Shown in pieces: positions 46,351-57,757 of a stretch of DNA of 64,000 bases. Made by a program: the position numbers and the translations under genes. The notes beneath the pieces are model-generated. The model made no database searches, was not told the DNA's origin, and saw only the letters and a list, made by a program, of their open reading frames with translations. Origin of the DNA: Micropterix aruncella (lineage: Eukaryota > Arthropoda > Insecta > Lepidoptera > Micropterigidae). Within the stretch, counting starts at the first letter, position 1, and every line of letters begins with the position of its first letter. Where the stretch lies: NCBI GenBank assembly GCA_944548615.1, contig OX155952.1, positions 30,033,458 to 30,097,457 on the forward strand. Reading direction: 5' to 3'.

Positions 46351-47552
46351 CAGGGGGAGGGGTCAAAATGTATATATCTGTATTTATCTTGAAAACATAT
46401 GTACGCGCGTTCACAATACTTTACCTCCTCGTAGGTTGGTAGGCCAGTAAAGTAAAATTGAAAAGTAGTTTAAATTTAGGGTAAAAAAATAAAATATTGA
46501 TTAATCGTAGTACACTAACGCTTAGGTACTGTGTATGTGTGTGAGCGGCATTAGAATGAGATGTTATTATGAAAGAGCGAGAATGTGTTAGGATATGTAT
46601 GTATTAGAAATTTTGAGTTGTTTTTCTCTTTCTTTTATCCTATTCGCTATTATGTTGTAAACAATATTACAGAAAAAATAAAAAATAAAAAATATTTAAA
46701 TACATAAGTGCTATTTTATAAGCCACTTCATGGTGAAACTTAGAACGGGCTATCATAATTTCATGCGTACACAAAATTTCGTGTCTGTGCTGTTGACCGT
46801 TGAGGAATTCCTTCGTTGGAAGACAAACCTGAGTGACTCAGTATTGTCATGGTGAAATGCATATACAAAATTTCGTGTCCGTACTGTTAAACGTTGAGAA
46901 GTCCCCTCATTGATCCCTCAATTCCTCATGGATCCCATCATCAGAACAGGATTTTAATAAAAATGGGTCCAATCTGGAGGTATATATATATACATATCCT
47001 TTCAAATAAAAAAATATTTTTTCAAATCGTTTCATAAATGACGGAGCTCTGAGGTAAGAAACATTAAATACAACCGAATTGATAACCTTCTCCATGTTTT
47101 GAAGTCGATTAAAAAATACAGTAATTGTTTACTGCCGTTATTGACGGTGTGCCTTCACTTCTACTGAACAAACTGGCTTCATAGCCTTTATTTACTTCAC
47201 TGTCATTATTTTCCGCGGGTTGATTAATTAATGCGACGCCGCGACTCTCCACCATTCCATCCATTTAGATACATCGACACTCGTTGAGGCGTGGAGTGGT
47301 CCGACGCTGCAGCGACGGATGGCTCTGAAAGTTCATCCTCCCGGCGCGAATCTCTAATTATCACAATGGAGTTTGATTAATTACGTTCCGTGAAAGTTAA
47401 TTTCTCACTTTATAACCCAGGAGTGAGGTCAGCTGTCGGGGCGTCGGAGGGACCGACCGAGGGCACGCTCTCGTCTTGTTCCTGTCTCTATAGCTGTTTG
47501 CGCAATATGCTGCTGCGCCTACATTATAGCCATATGGCCGTGTAGGTTAGGC
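46351..47552. other. Intergenic with a two-unit repeat at 46765-46905
   Basis: CACAAAATTTCGTGTCTGTG...GTTGAGGAATTCC recurs 94 bases later as ACAAAATTTCGTGTCCGTAC...GTTGAGAAGTCCC. From 47160 to 47480 the sequence is complex and less AT-rich, without a frame. No gene. Confidence 0.45.
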
Positions 47553-47859
47553 CAGCCTTCCGCAACCCTGGGGTGGCGACCCCGCACGGGGTCGCGAAAT
47601 ATAATTATGGGGTCGTCAAAAAAGTCAACAAGGTCCTGTACTTATCGATTTTTATTAAGGTTTATGCGTAAAATATAACCTCTCCATACACATTTTGATT
47701 CCAATTTCTTTAAAACGGAGAGATTCGAAAATAATGTACGACTGTGCGTCCTGTCCTGTCCTGTCACACCCTCGCCGCTTCTGCGCCTCCACCCTGGGGT
47801 CGCTGAAAACTCTTTTTTCAATCTTGGGGTCGCAACATCAAAAAGGTTGCGGACCGCTG
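47553..47859. mobile_element. hAT-type MITE
   Basis: The left end CAGCCTTCCGCAACCCTGGG and the right end (reverse complement CAGCGGTCCGCAACCTTTTT) are hAT-like termini starting CAG, followed on both sides by GCGACCCC. The flanks GGTTAGGC (47545-47552) and GGTTACGC (47860-47867) form an 8-base target duplication with one mismatch, the hAT size. At 307 bp it codes for nothing and depended on a transposase made elsewhere. The CAG..GTTCTCAACC-type end with GCGACCCC recalls the Charlie group of hAT elements. Confidence 0.8.
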
Positions 47860-47984
47860 GGTTACGCGACTATTTCGATGTGTGCGTAATGAATGTTGGC
47901 GCATGTATGCGGACACAAAGATAGGATAATAACCATTATCGATGCGGTCAGGCCGGAGCTTCCAAAGCTCAGTACGTAAAAAAT

Positions 47985-48112
47985 GGAATTAAAAATAAAA
48001 TAAAACGAATTAACCGCAGGAAGTTAGCATCCGACGTTTCGGTGGTGTTGCAACCGCCATTGTCAACTTAGTCTACCCTGGACAACGGCGGTACTGAACT
48101 TTGAATGAATGT
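47985..48112. repeat. Foldback repeat F, copy 2
   Basis: AAAACGAATTAACCGCAGGA, then CCGACGTTTCGGTGGTGTTG and CAACCGCCATTGTCAAC match the left half and centre of copy 1 at 10567-10709. TACCCTGGACAACGGCGGT then pairs back with the centre. The right half is replaced by the 5S-like sequence that follows. Confidence 0.6.
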
Positions 48113-48231
48113 AACGTTTATAGCCGCGGTAAAACACTGATTCCCGTCAGATCGCCGAAGTTAAGCAGCGTCAGGCGTGGTCAATACTTGGATTGGAGAC
48201 CGCCTGAGTACCGCCACGCGATGTTATAAAA
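48113..48231 (+). ncRNA. 5S rRNA-derived sequence (pseudogene or SINE head)
   Basis: ATCGCCGAAGTTAAGCAGCG, TCAGGCGTGGTCAATACTTG and GATTGGAGACCGCCTGAGTA follow the 5S rRNA consensus, including the internal pol III control elements (the GAAGTTAAGCAGCG box and the TACTTGGATGGGAGACC box). The first 30 bases and the 3' end (CCACGCGATGTTA) are diverged. It is followed by an A run and CGGCCTTAAGGTAGCTTAAG. It is a single copy abutting repeat F, so it is a retroposed 5S pseudogene or the head of a 5S-type SINE rather than a working 5S gene. Confidence 0.8.
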
Positions 48232-48419
48232 AAAACGGCCTTAAGGTAGCTTAAGCATTAAGGTAAGCCATAAACGTTTGGGACATAAAGAATAAAAAAA
48301 AGTTAATGGTTACTTACAAGAAGCAAATATGCGGTAATAATAAGATCTAGTTATTAGTTTTCCGGCCCAAAGGAAAGCATTGTGAACGCGATAAAAAAAT
48401 CGAGATGAAACCGGAATAT

Positions 48420-48650
48420 CATTTCAAGATTGAAGTCTGTCTATGTCTGTGTGCGGGTGTGTGTGAGTGTGTGTTTGTGTGTGTGTGTGTGTGTTTTCCC
48501 CCACGATAGCGCCTTAACGCTTCATCGGATTGAACTAAAATTTGGCATGCAGACAACTTTCTGCCATGGCAAGAGTTGCAAAGATTGTAGTTGAAATCGG
48601 TCCACCATCGGGCGCGCTAGTCATACTTCAATCTAGAAAATTTGCAGTTA
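48420..48650 (+). repeat. Microsatellite-linked repeat L, copy 2
   Basis: A GTGTGTGTTTGTGTGTGTGT tract (about 48452-48494) is followed by GATAGCGCCTTAACGCTTCA, TCGGATTGAACTAAAATTTG, GCAAGAGTTGCAAAGATTGT and TTGAAATCGGTCCACCATCG. It matches copy 1 at 46165-46350. Interspersed repeats that begin at a microsatellite are typical of some Helitron-related elements in Lepidoptera. Confidence 0.75.
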
Positions 48651-50384
48651 GAGATTCTCTCGGTAACAGACGAAACTCGGTAAACAGATGCCTTGTGAAA
48701 TTATGGTTAGAATATCTCTTATACAAGCGACGCAAATAATATTGAAATTCCGCTATATTTATGAAAATACTACATCATTTTTGGAAAAATATCATTTTAA
48801 TACCGCGGTAAATACTAAAAATATACTACGAATTGACGCGCGGTGAGAGGGGGGCTTGTATACTTGCCGGAATAGTCTTAGAGTGACACAATCCATTTTT
48901 TAAATTATCTCGCGCTTTGTTGTTGTCTATATTATTATTTAATTGTGGAAACTTGACATCGACCATTCTGCATATATCTTTTTTTATGGTTCATCGTTAC
49001 TTCAGCTTATCGTAATCGCTTCGTTTGGTCTTGAAATCGAACATTCATTTCTATTAACTAACTATATGCACAACCGCAAATCATCACCACGCATCACGTA
49101 ATAACAAAACTCGCAGCGGATGTTACGCAAGACGTAACTTCGATCGGCTGTGTTTGCATAATCTCGCCTGTGAACTCTGTGAACCGGAGGAAAATCAGCG
49201 TTTCCGTCGGTCACACATTCTTTAATTGGCGACAAATCCGACTTAGAAAGTTATCCAATCCGGATTGTAACTGAAGTGGCAAAAGGCGATTTATAAGAAT
49301 ACTCGAATCATTGACTAGTTCATCCCACCCAATCTATTTTAGTAGGTAGATAGATGTACCTAAGGAACAAAAGACACGAGGAAGCTTACTTAAGGTTGTC
49401 ATTAATCATTCGCCGTTGGGAGCAGCAGCCGCGGGTTATCTAGGACATTTTTTGTCGGTATATTTTTCGCAAGTGTCACACACACTGATTACTTGCCGCG
49501 CACGCATTTCTCACGTTTAATTGCCAGTAGATAAAATAAAGAGGCTACAGATTTCCGAGAGGCCCCTTCAGGTCTGTCATGGTCGTTACCCAGATATTTT
49601 ACTGTAATACGCTATGTTCTACTTCTGCCATTTACAAAGCATTACAGAGTTTGTCACCTTATGATAGTATAGGTAAATTATGTCATATAATGCGACTGTT
49701 ATTATAAGAACGCTTGTGGTGACGTCGAATGAATGAAATAGAGAATTCCAGTATATTTTTGAAGTCTTGAAGAATTTGTAGATACCCTACGGTTGTTGTA
49801 ATAAATATCAAGCTCTCAATCCATTTTTTTTGTTATTCTTTAAATTTCTTTTGGGGTGTGTTGTAGCGGAAAGTATTTACTGTGAATTTTATTATCTGGT
49901 TATTAAAATTTTTGGTTTATTTTAAATACACAACAAAACTGAGGTTACAGCACTACATATTAATACATTCTGTATAATATGGTTGATAGAATTGTTGACG
50001 GTTGCCTTTGATCAGATGTTGATATCTATATCGATGAATCAAATCCAAACATGATCCCATCTGCATTCATCATGGCTGTATATTCAGTACGAAAGGGCGT
50101 GTCATAGAGTCCAGCATCAGGAATAATTCGCGTTTGGAGGAGACTTGGCGTGCTTGAGGAGGTAATGAAAATCACCCAGAGTACGTATTGAAAGCAAGAA
50201 TCTGCTATAAGAGTCGACGAGCTAACCAACTGGGTACCAATTATAGGTGTAAGCGAGGTGTAAGCGAATGTTATATACTATAACACTTACTAATAAGTCT
50301 TTATATCGAGAAGAGTATTAGAGGCGTTAAAAGGTAGAAGAGAGGATGTTACAATCGAGGAACAATAAATTATAAGCAACATTA
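48651..50384. other. Intergenic, no recognised gene
   Basis: Mixed sequence. 49060-49270 is less AT-rich and complex. The minus frame 50026-50229 has no motif. No repeat partner noticed. Confidence 0.4.
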
Positions 50385-51015
50385 AATATTATGTAGATGA
50401 TTCAGGATTTAATGTCTTCTCTTAGATGACTTGCAAGTGGTGATTACCGAAATAGACACCAGAAGCAAGCTATAAGGTATACATTATGATGATTTCAAGG
50501 CATGTGACAGCGACAGTATCTCTGCTTTTTATCCACTTTTATTGCGTCGGACACGTCATTACTACTGACCTGGATACAGACATTCGTACAAGGAATGCTC
50601 AGGCAGAAGCCAGCTTAAACAGAATGAAAGGCTTTCTTTGCAAAAGCGGCAAAGGTTCAAAATTACATCTTAATCTAATTAAATGTTACGCCAGGTTCAC
50701 TCTGATGTATGACTGCGAAACCTGGACTCTGAAGCAAAGACTCTAGCGACCAGTTGGTGGCCTTTGAAATGTGGATACTGCGACAAATGATGTAGATCAA
50801 ATGGAACAGCTTCACAACAAATGTCGCTATGCTCAGGATGCTAATAGAGGGTTATTGAAGGAGGTCGGTTAGAGGAAATATACCTTAGCCACATCTTCAG
50901 GAGTCAGCCCTACCGTATGCTTCTCTTAGTCTTGGAAAATAGGATTACCGGAAAAGGGGTCAAAGACAGAAATAAGCTGAGATTGTACCTATAGACAACA
51001 TCACCCTTTGGACCA
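50385..51015 (+). pseudogene. Decayed RTE-like reverse transcriptase
   Basis: Frames in order read YVDDSGF (the YADD box, altered), a DLQVVITEIDTRSKL-like stretch, GHVITTDLDTDIRTRNAQAE, SLNRMKGFLCK, YDCETWTLKQ, then in another frame FEMWILRQMM, then a degraded GKRGQRQK end. This is the palm-to-C-terminus course of the RTE-like polymerases known from insects (LG..I..D.D....I..RI..A..AF.RMK, LLYG.ETWTLK, FEMW..RR+, GKRG.GR). Many stops occur; no ends defined. Confidence 0.75.
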
Positions 51016-51949
51016 AAAACAACTATGTACTGCATTATAATAATAATAAAAATAATGTATTCAATAACAAAACATTTCAATTGTTTTCGTAGCAGAATCT
51101 GCCTAACTAGGCCGTTAACCCATACTAAAATAGACTATGTATGGCGATGATTTTTTATATGTATAATAAAAATAAAACAAAAAATCTAATACATAATAAA
51201 ACAGGTAATTAGAATAAAATTTAACATAATTATATTTACAAATGTCGCAATAGCATGATTATAGAATTAAAATTAATACAAACTGTCGGAAGATGAAGTT
51301 TGTAAGACAAATAAATAAATAAATAAAATAAAATGTATTACAATGTATATTAAAAGGCTAGCTGAATATAGGGCCAGTTATAGATAGTTGGACGCTAACT
51401 CCCAGTTATAGGGGACGGCACTCTTACATATATGGCATTCTAAATCGAGTTCAGTCGCGATAAACTTTGATCACCGCAATCCATCCCAGGTTTAGCGTCA
51501 TTCCGAGTGAAAGTTCGCGGGCTCAGGCGCCTTTATTCGCGGCCGCCCATGCCTCGTTTCATAACACATTCGGTAATTGCGACTATCTCGTGCGAGATTC
51601 ACTTTTTTCGACCTCCTACTTCTCGCCTAATTGAGCAATCGGGCCGTTGCGGCGGGCCGCAATGGGCAATTTAGGTTTGCTCTTTCTCGAAATAGTTTTA
51701 GTATGCGATCTCATTATCCTAGCATTTCAATGTAACTAAATTGCGGCTCGATTAATCTTGATTTCGTTGATTTCATGTCGTGATATACCTGGCGCCGAGG
51801 CCCCGTTCGCCTATCAAAATATTGTTTGGTTTTTTCAAATCAAATACGTTATAATGACTTAATAATTATACCGAGAACCTATATCTACTAATGGGAACGA
51901 ATCACAATGATTTTTAAAATATATTTTGTTAATACTACAAGTATATACA
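51016..51949. other. Intergenic; (AAAT)n at 51311-51335; complex block 51470-51800
   Basis: An AAATAAATAAATAAAT tract at about 51311 may be a retrotransposon tail. Positions 51470-51800 are balanced, complex sequence (GCGGCCGCCCATGCCTCGTT, CGGGCCGTTGCGGCGGGCCG) without a frame, a candidate conserved noncoding block. Confidence 0.4.
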
Positions 51950-52810
51950 TGTGGAGCCAACGCAGCTACACTCAGCACCTTAACTCTGGGCATAGGCCCA
52001 GATGCATAGGCATCTCCACAACGGATTATGCCGCTGTAGTGTGGAGTAGATCAACACACTCAGAAATGGTCAACACTGCTGTGAACAGTGTGTGAGAATT
52101 GTCTCCGGCTGCCTCAAACGTACTCCCGTCGAAAAGCTTTGATCCGCTCATCGACATCGCGCCCCCTGCAATACGTCGTGATGTCCCGGCGGACACCTGA
52201 AGGTGATAGACGACCCAAGACAACCACTGCAAGATCAATAACCACACCACAATCGCCTCGAATCGTGAAAGTCATTCTTGAGCTGCACACAACCGCCCTT
52301 AAACAAACAATCTTCGTACCGAATAACTCAATGGAGTGATTCACTTGGCTAGAACGTAAAGGAAGAGATAGAACCGGAATACAATCTTTTTATACCACCT
52401 AGCGTAGTCTCAATAGACTGAGGGTGGGTGTGACAACATGCCGAGCCAATCTCGTACGCTGGGGCTACAGACAGAATCCAATATGCGACTGTGGAACGCT
52501 GCAGAATGAAGACCACCTCCTATCCAGCTCGCAGTTGTTAACCCCCACTACACACCCCCATCCCCACCCGTGAGTGTAAGCCCGCTGGGTAACATACCTG
52601 GTTATATCGCGGATAAGGCGTTGGCCTCTTACGGGCATGTGGCGTAGCTTGACGGTGGACTGTTTTGTCCTAAGTCTTCTGCGTTCACTTCACGGGAGAT
52701 AGAGCGACCAATCGTGAAAATTTCTTGAGGTGACGGGTTCGCACGTTGTAGTTGACAGCTCTAGTACACACCAGGACCTACAAGAGGCGAACGACAAGGC
52801 GATCCAGGCT
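51950..52810 (+). pseudogene. Non-LTR polymerase C-terminus with Cys-His-like box
   Basis: A plus frame reads DYAAVVWSRSTHSEMVNTAV, then after shifts IVSGCLKxTPVEKL and IAPPAIRRDV. This matches the SAEYAAPVW.RS.H....D..LN...RI..G..KPTP...L..L.GI.PP..R+ course. Further on come LNRLRTGVG-like, CRANLVRWGY and CDCGTLQNEDHLL, the C-terminal zinc-binding-like box of this group. A TDLQEANDKAIQAA-like segment near 52770 may be the end. Frames change often; no 3' tail recognised. Confidence 0.7.
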
Positions 52811-54196
52811 GCATGGGGAGACGTGTCCTAACCTGGCTCCGACACGTAAACGGACGAACCAGAGGTCTTTATGTAATCGAGGTAGAATTTATATATTAGT
52901 TTCTCCATCGGTCCACGATATTTTCCTCACCTCCACCAATCGAATTCAAACAACATGTTTTCCTCTTTGACCTATTTCTGTTACGTTTTGTTCGTTATTT
53001 TCGTTGGCAAGTGTCACTCGAAGCCACATTGTTCAATCAGTTCTCTCGCTCGTCCGCCGTGAATGCCTGGACGCACAGTGGTTGGAATGATCAATCTGGG
53101 AGCAGAAAATAGGTTTTGGGCGAAAGTGTTTTAGAAATACCTACATACTAATCGGATTTACTAGTGAGTATATCTACATAATTCGTATAAGGGGATAATA
53201 GAATCAAGGGACCAAACAGTATAGATAAGTATCTGTAGATGTACGTATCTTGTTAGATATGGACTATTGGCCTATCTGATATTGGGCCTATAATGATGGA
53301 AATTAATGTAAGCAATTAATCCGATTACGTTGCTCGCCCAGGCTTGCCCATAAACGATTTCAGACCCGAGTGGATCTTTGATTTTTTATTTATTTTACTC
53401 AGAACAATTTTTTTCTGGGATAACCGTTAGGTAACTGACAGACCAACGTTGCAAAATACTGGGATTAGTTGCTTAACGTTTTTAATGCAATCGTCCAGTT
53501 TTTACTCGTGTATTAGTTGTATAATATTTTTTTTTAGCAATGGCTTATGTGAAACGAAACACTGTGCGAGGAGCGACGCGGACGAATCAAAAATCATTGC
53601 CATCAATGAATGCCACTTTAACTAAACGCCGCGTTTGCTGCTGCTGTATTTCCAGTATTTATTTTCGGGTGGAACTCTGTATGTGATATTTGTGCTCAGT
53701 CAAGGCTGATTGTTAAAATAAAAAAAATCCGCCAGAGAGTGCTTAACAAACCGAATTAATTGGATAATGGGGACTAGGTATTGTTACAGATTTCCCTATG
53801 TCAGTATCATATGAAAACATATCAGAAACTTAAATGATACCTGATACAAATACATTTCCATTATATAGAACAATTACTTGACCATTTATTCATAAAACGT
53901 ATTTGATGTCAATTGGTCATCGATAGTGATCATTATACGAAATAAGCGTCGACACTTCTGATTTTTGTCATTGGCCATCTTTTCCAATGCGAGGTTTTAT
54001 AAAGCAAGAATCAAGGAATCTAACAATAAATGCCATGAATTTTCAAATGGAGAAATTTAATTTTATACGGTAATCAAACAAAATATCGATAATAAAGACA
54101 TTGTTACTTAATTATATGGTTACATGGCTAAATCATTATCCTGTTTTGTATGAAATAATACACAATAATTAAAAACGAATGTAATGTTGAGTTGAA
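52811..54196. other. Intergenic, no recognised gene
   Basis: AT-rich sequence with unassigned complex pieces at 52980-53110. No frame or repeat partner. Confidence 0.4.
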
Positions 54197-54343
54197 GAAA
54201 ACTATATAATATAAAGGAGATTGAAATTGTTATGTATGAAACTATATGAAATTGTTATGTATGAATATGAAATATGCTATATGAAATTGTTATGTATGAA
54301 ATTGTTATGTATTGAAACTATATAATATAAAGGAGATTGAAAT
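54197..54343. repeat. Compound local tandem repeat
   Basis: GAAATTGTTATGTAT starts at 54223, 54248, 54283 and 54298. The flanking ACTATATAATATAAAGGAGA block occurs at 54200 and again at 54316, a 117-base period. It is a nested local duplication. Confidence 0.85.
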
Positions 54344-54406
54344 GTTACTCTGAAGAATCATAAACTATATCATACACTATACTTGCGAAATATATCGCTA
54401 ATATAG

Positions 54407-54921
54407 TTATGATGAAATTTGTTGTACAGACAATTTAATATATGAGAGTATATCGCTATAGTCCGGGTTTCGAAAGAAGCGGTTTGTGGCATTAAAATAT
54501 ATTTTATTATAATAAGAGGTATCGATTTCGTAATTTGAAAGTTTGTTTAGGAATACTAAGTCTACCACCTGGCGGCGTTCCAAATAATTTAAAAGCTTTC
54601 TTCGCAGCAATAATATAAAAGCTTTATATAGTCTTCCTTCGCAGCTAGTCAGCTGACTTTTGATGCCACATTTGAATGGCAGCATTTGCAGAAACTTCAT
54701 ATGAATGGATTCAAGTCTATCAGAATACGATTTAAAATGATGAATTCAAGATGAGAGCGCACTAATGAATTATATAGTAAGATCAGAATCTTCCTTTCTT
54801 CGGTGTATATTATAAATGAAGTGACTGCCACAAACCACTTACATATGACTGAGATAAGCTTTCGCTTATATTGACGCCGTGTGTGGTTAACTATGGTAGT
54901 TGTATTTAGGGATATTGTCAA
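54407..54921 (-). pseudogene. Jockey-type polymerase C-terminal relic
   Basis: The minus strand reads LILLYNSLVRSHLEFIILN (the LY.SLVRS.LEY...VW box), then after a break LRRKLLNYLERRQVVDLVFL, NKLSNYEIDTSYYNKIYFN and RFFRNPDYSDILSYI. The LE.RR...D..FLYKLLNG.ID motif places it in the Jockey group. The catalytic domain is absent and there is at least one stop or shift. Confidence 0.7.
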
Positions 54922-55899
54922 AATGTGTCCTAAATATACTGTTCAAGGTTTTATTCATAAAAGCTCTGTATCAATATATATATTTTGCCGGAAAGGCAGG
55001 TATAAAAAATACTTTCTACTAAATACAAACAAATGCGATTAAATTCACAAAATTAAGCATTTTAGCAACTTAAAGTATAAGCAACTTATAATCTAGATTA
55101 TACATACATTTTCTAAAATACACAGTTACACGCAATTCAAATTTAGAATTAAATAGTCGAAAGAAAAAAAAATAATATTACAGAATCGTAATATTAATAA
55201 ATGTATTTTTTTTAGAAACCTAACTACCTATATTTGGTTTAAAGACGAGATATATTTTTTCTCATTCAAACCAACCCTGGCTAAAGGATCATATTTTAAG
55301 TTAGAAAATGGAATTTCCAAAAATGTCTAAAAGTTGACCTTGATCGCTCTTCCCCGTAACCCTTCAAATGGCTTCAATCGAACACAGATTCCATGCGGTA
55401 TTTTTATTTGCGGAAATTTGCATCTTACACGGGGTGCCGGTTATTTTTTTATCCGTCCGTATTATTTTTGGCTCGGGCTTGTACAATAGCTGCCATCGGT
55501 CAATGTTTGCTTACGTTGAGCCGTGCGCGTCTCGGCCCAGATATTCGCGGCTCAACCCGCTGCTACGCCGAGAAGCTCGCACTCTCTCTTCGAGGGTGAT
55601 AAACATTCGCCTGAGCTTAATCCGTCGCAATATAACGCCATCTATAAATACCATCCGTTGCGAGCGAAAACGGGAATCCCGAAGCTTCTCGATCGGCTAG
55701 ATGGTAGATTAGCATCGACGAGGGATAAAAAGTATTTGCTCTCGATCAACACGAGCTCTAAAAGCAAATCCCCATTTGACCTACTTTGCATATTGTATAC
55801 TATCTTCGCAATAAATAAAATTGGTCATGTGCGTTGACTCGCGCGCCGAGTGTTGAGTACTTAAAACCCCATATAATTTATTTATTTATGCATCGTAAA
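54922..55899. other. Intergenic; complex block at 55370-55740
   Basis: Three overlapping plus frames span 55368-55837 (for example MASIEHRFHAVFLFAEICIL) in unusually balanced sequence. No family is recognised, and the frames compete, which argues against any one being coding. It may be conserved noncoding DNA. Confidence 0.35.
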
Positions 55900-56085
55900 G
55901 TACATAACATAAACATATTAAAAGTTGTGCGTGCGTGCGTACGTGCGTGTGTATGTGATATAGAAATCTTAACGGAATGGTGAGACGTGATCTCGGGGAG
56001 GCATCGTGAATCAAAACCTCGCACATGCATTTTGCAAGCCTTGTAGCCTCCGCTTGGTCCGCGCCATAAAGTCAACTGCCATATA
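55900..56085 (-). repeat. Candidate tRNA-derived SINE, second family
   Basis: On the minus strand TTTATGGCGCGGACCAAGCG resembles a box A region. GCGAGGTTTTGATTCACG (about 56022-56006) resembles box B (GGTTCGATTC with changes). The body ends in a CACGCACGCACGCACAAC microsatellite (55924-55952). The layout (tRNA-like head, short body, simple-repeat tail) fits a SINE different from family S. It is a single copy. Confidence 0.45.
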
Positions 56086-57436
56086 TCAAATCAGCCATAT
56101 TTTAAACAATCTGACCAACCCCAACATAGGCACGCCGAAATAAAGAGCGTGAAACCATGTGCGTTACAGCGATTATTCAAACGAAGAATGTACTAATGAC
56201 AGCTAATGATCTAGAGACTGTGCTAAAAGTTCGCGTCGACGTAGATAGACGAATAATCGTTTTTATGAAAACTTATCAGATAGAGTCTTAATCCCTTGCT
56301 TAGCTTTTTGATGTAAAATTAATAACAGGGGCGAAAAGGACGGGGGCCATAGAGTGTCTTAAAAAGATTATTTTACCGTGTTTTTTGAAAGGTCAGCTAA
56401 ATATATTTAGTTTTGGCGTGTCATTTCCTATAGCAACAGTTGTTCACAAAGAAGCTCTCTCGAATCCTGTGATACATACTACACTTAGTAACTAATTGAA
56501 ACACTGAAAGGATTCCACACCTGTCAGTTCAGGCTTACCTAAAATACTGCTGGTTTGTTTTCTTTCATCTAGTTGTAGCCCAGCTCACGGGCCATCCATG
56601 CTCCAGTGGTAAATTTGATTTATAGGCGGCCCCACATTATTATGCAAGCGCTGTCCTACCCTCCCGGAAAACTTATTCAATTGTATGCCGCCTGCACATC
56701 GCTTACGGGGTCCGGGAGACCGCGGCGGGCGTGCTTTCCAACTTAACCCTTTGCTTCTTTTGTTTTTCTTGAGTGTGGGAACGCGGATTGTTGGTCGAGT
56801 TTGCAAGTCGGATTGTTGGATTGTTGGTTAATTCGAACAAGGATATGAGGGAAAACAAACAAGATTGGGAGTCGATAACGATCAGACCTACTCGGTTTTC
56901 GTAAATCGCTCAAAATTCACTCATCTGCTCATTTTCATGCAAATCGGTGCAGAAAAATAAAAATAAAAGATGAAAAAAAAAATTTGCTTATCAGCTCCGA
57001 CGCGCGACTGGAGTGTGATTCTCTCAGATTGCAATCTCTGCTGATTTGATATCTGTCCATTTCATCATTCGACAAAATTAAATGTATGGTCAGTATGGGT
57101 TGGCTCGGAAGCTGCTAAATTTCATCGAAGTTATGGTTTTCTGTTGGCTATTGTTGCACTCTTTTCAATTTTTGACTATTGGTGACATTAAACGTAACGC
57201 TTTTTGTTAACGTTTGATTTCACTATCCATCGAATTCTCATACCGGGGGCTTGAAATGACATCGATTTTTAAGGAGTAAACTCCAAAAATTAAAATAAAT
57301 GAGGTCAGGTCCGAGCATCCAAATATAATTACTATTTTCAAATTGGAAGTTTGAGCCTCGCACGACTTTACCGCGATTAGGCGAGCCAGAGCATCCAAGT
57401 TTAGTGCGTAAAATTTTAGACGTACCTTCTTTTGGT
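56086..57436. other. Intergenic; GC-rich patch 56580-56815; repeat P copy 2
   Basis: The GC-rich patch has a minus frame (LSWKARPPRSPGPRKRCAGG) without an assigned family, possibly a transposon remnant. Repeat P recurs at 56985-57035 (see 19806). Otherwise nothing recognised. Confidence 0.4.
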
Positions 57437-57757
57437 CGAAAAGCGAGAGCGTTCGTAATAAGGCTTATTACGAACGCTTTCGCTTGTCGATAGCAGCGAT
57501 TGGAATTGGTTCGGCTACTCGCTGCCAAGGGCGACCCAACACGAGAGTTTTCATAATATGTATCGAAATTTGCAATTCTGAGAGTAAACGAAAAGCACGA
57601 GCGTTGTTAATAGGGCAGGGCTGGTACAACGCTTTTCAATCGTTTTCGCAATTGCAAATTTCGGTATTGCGAAAACTATCGTTTTGAGTCGCCCCTAGTG
57701 ACGAGTATTCGAGCCACCTCCAAACGCAGCGATCGAAAAGCGAGAGCGTTCGTAATA
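57437..57757. repeat. Nested foldback structure
   Basis: A first palindrome is centred at 57463: 22-base arms AAGCGAGAGCGTTCGTAATAAG and their complement, with one mismatch and a one-base loop. Its right arm starts a larger inverted repeat: CGAACGCTTTCGCTTGTCGA and TAGCAGCGATTGG (57471-57503) pair with 57720-57751, and internally GAAATTTGCAATT pairs with AATTGCAAATTTC. The unit CGAAAAGCGAGAGCGTTCGT thus appears in both orientations three times. It is a foldback-type element, perhaps with an inverted partial duplication at its left end. Confidence 0.75.

Noticed and set aside
48113..48231. Functional 5S rRNA gene
   Set aside because: The 5' 30 bases and 3' end diverge from the 5S consensus and there is no tandem array or terminator-like T run directly after it.
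55368..55837. Three overlapping plus-strand frames as a gene
   Set aside because: The frames overlap in competing registers with no motif or splice context; composition alone explains them.
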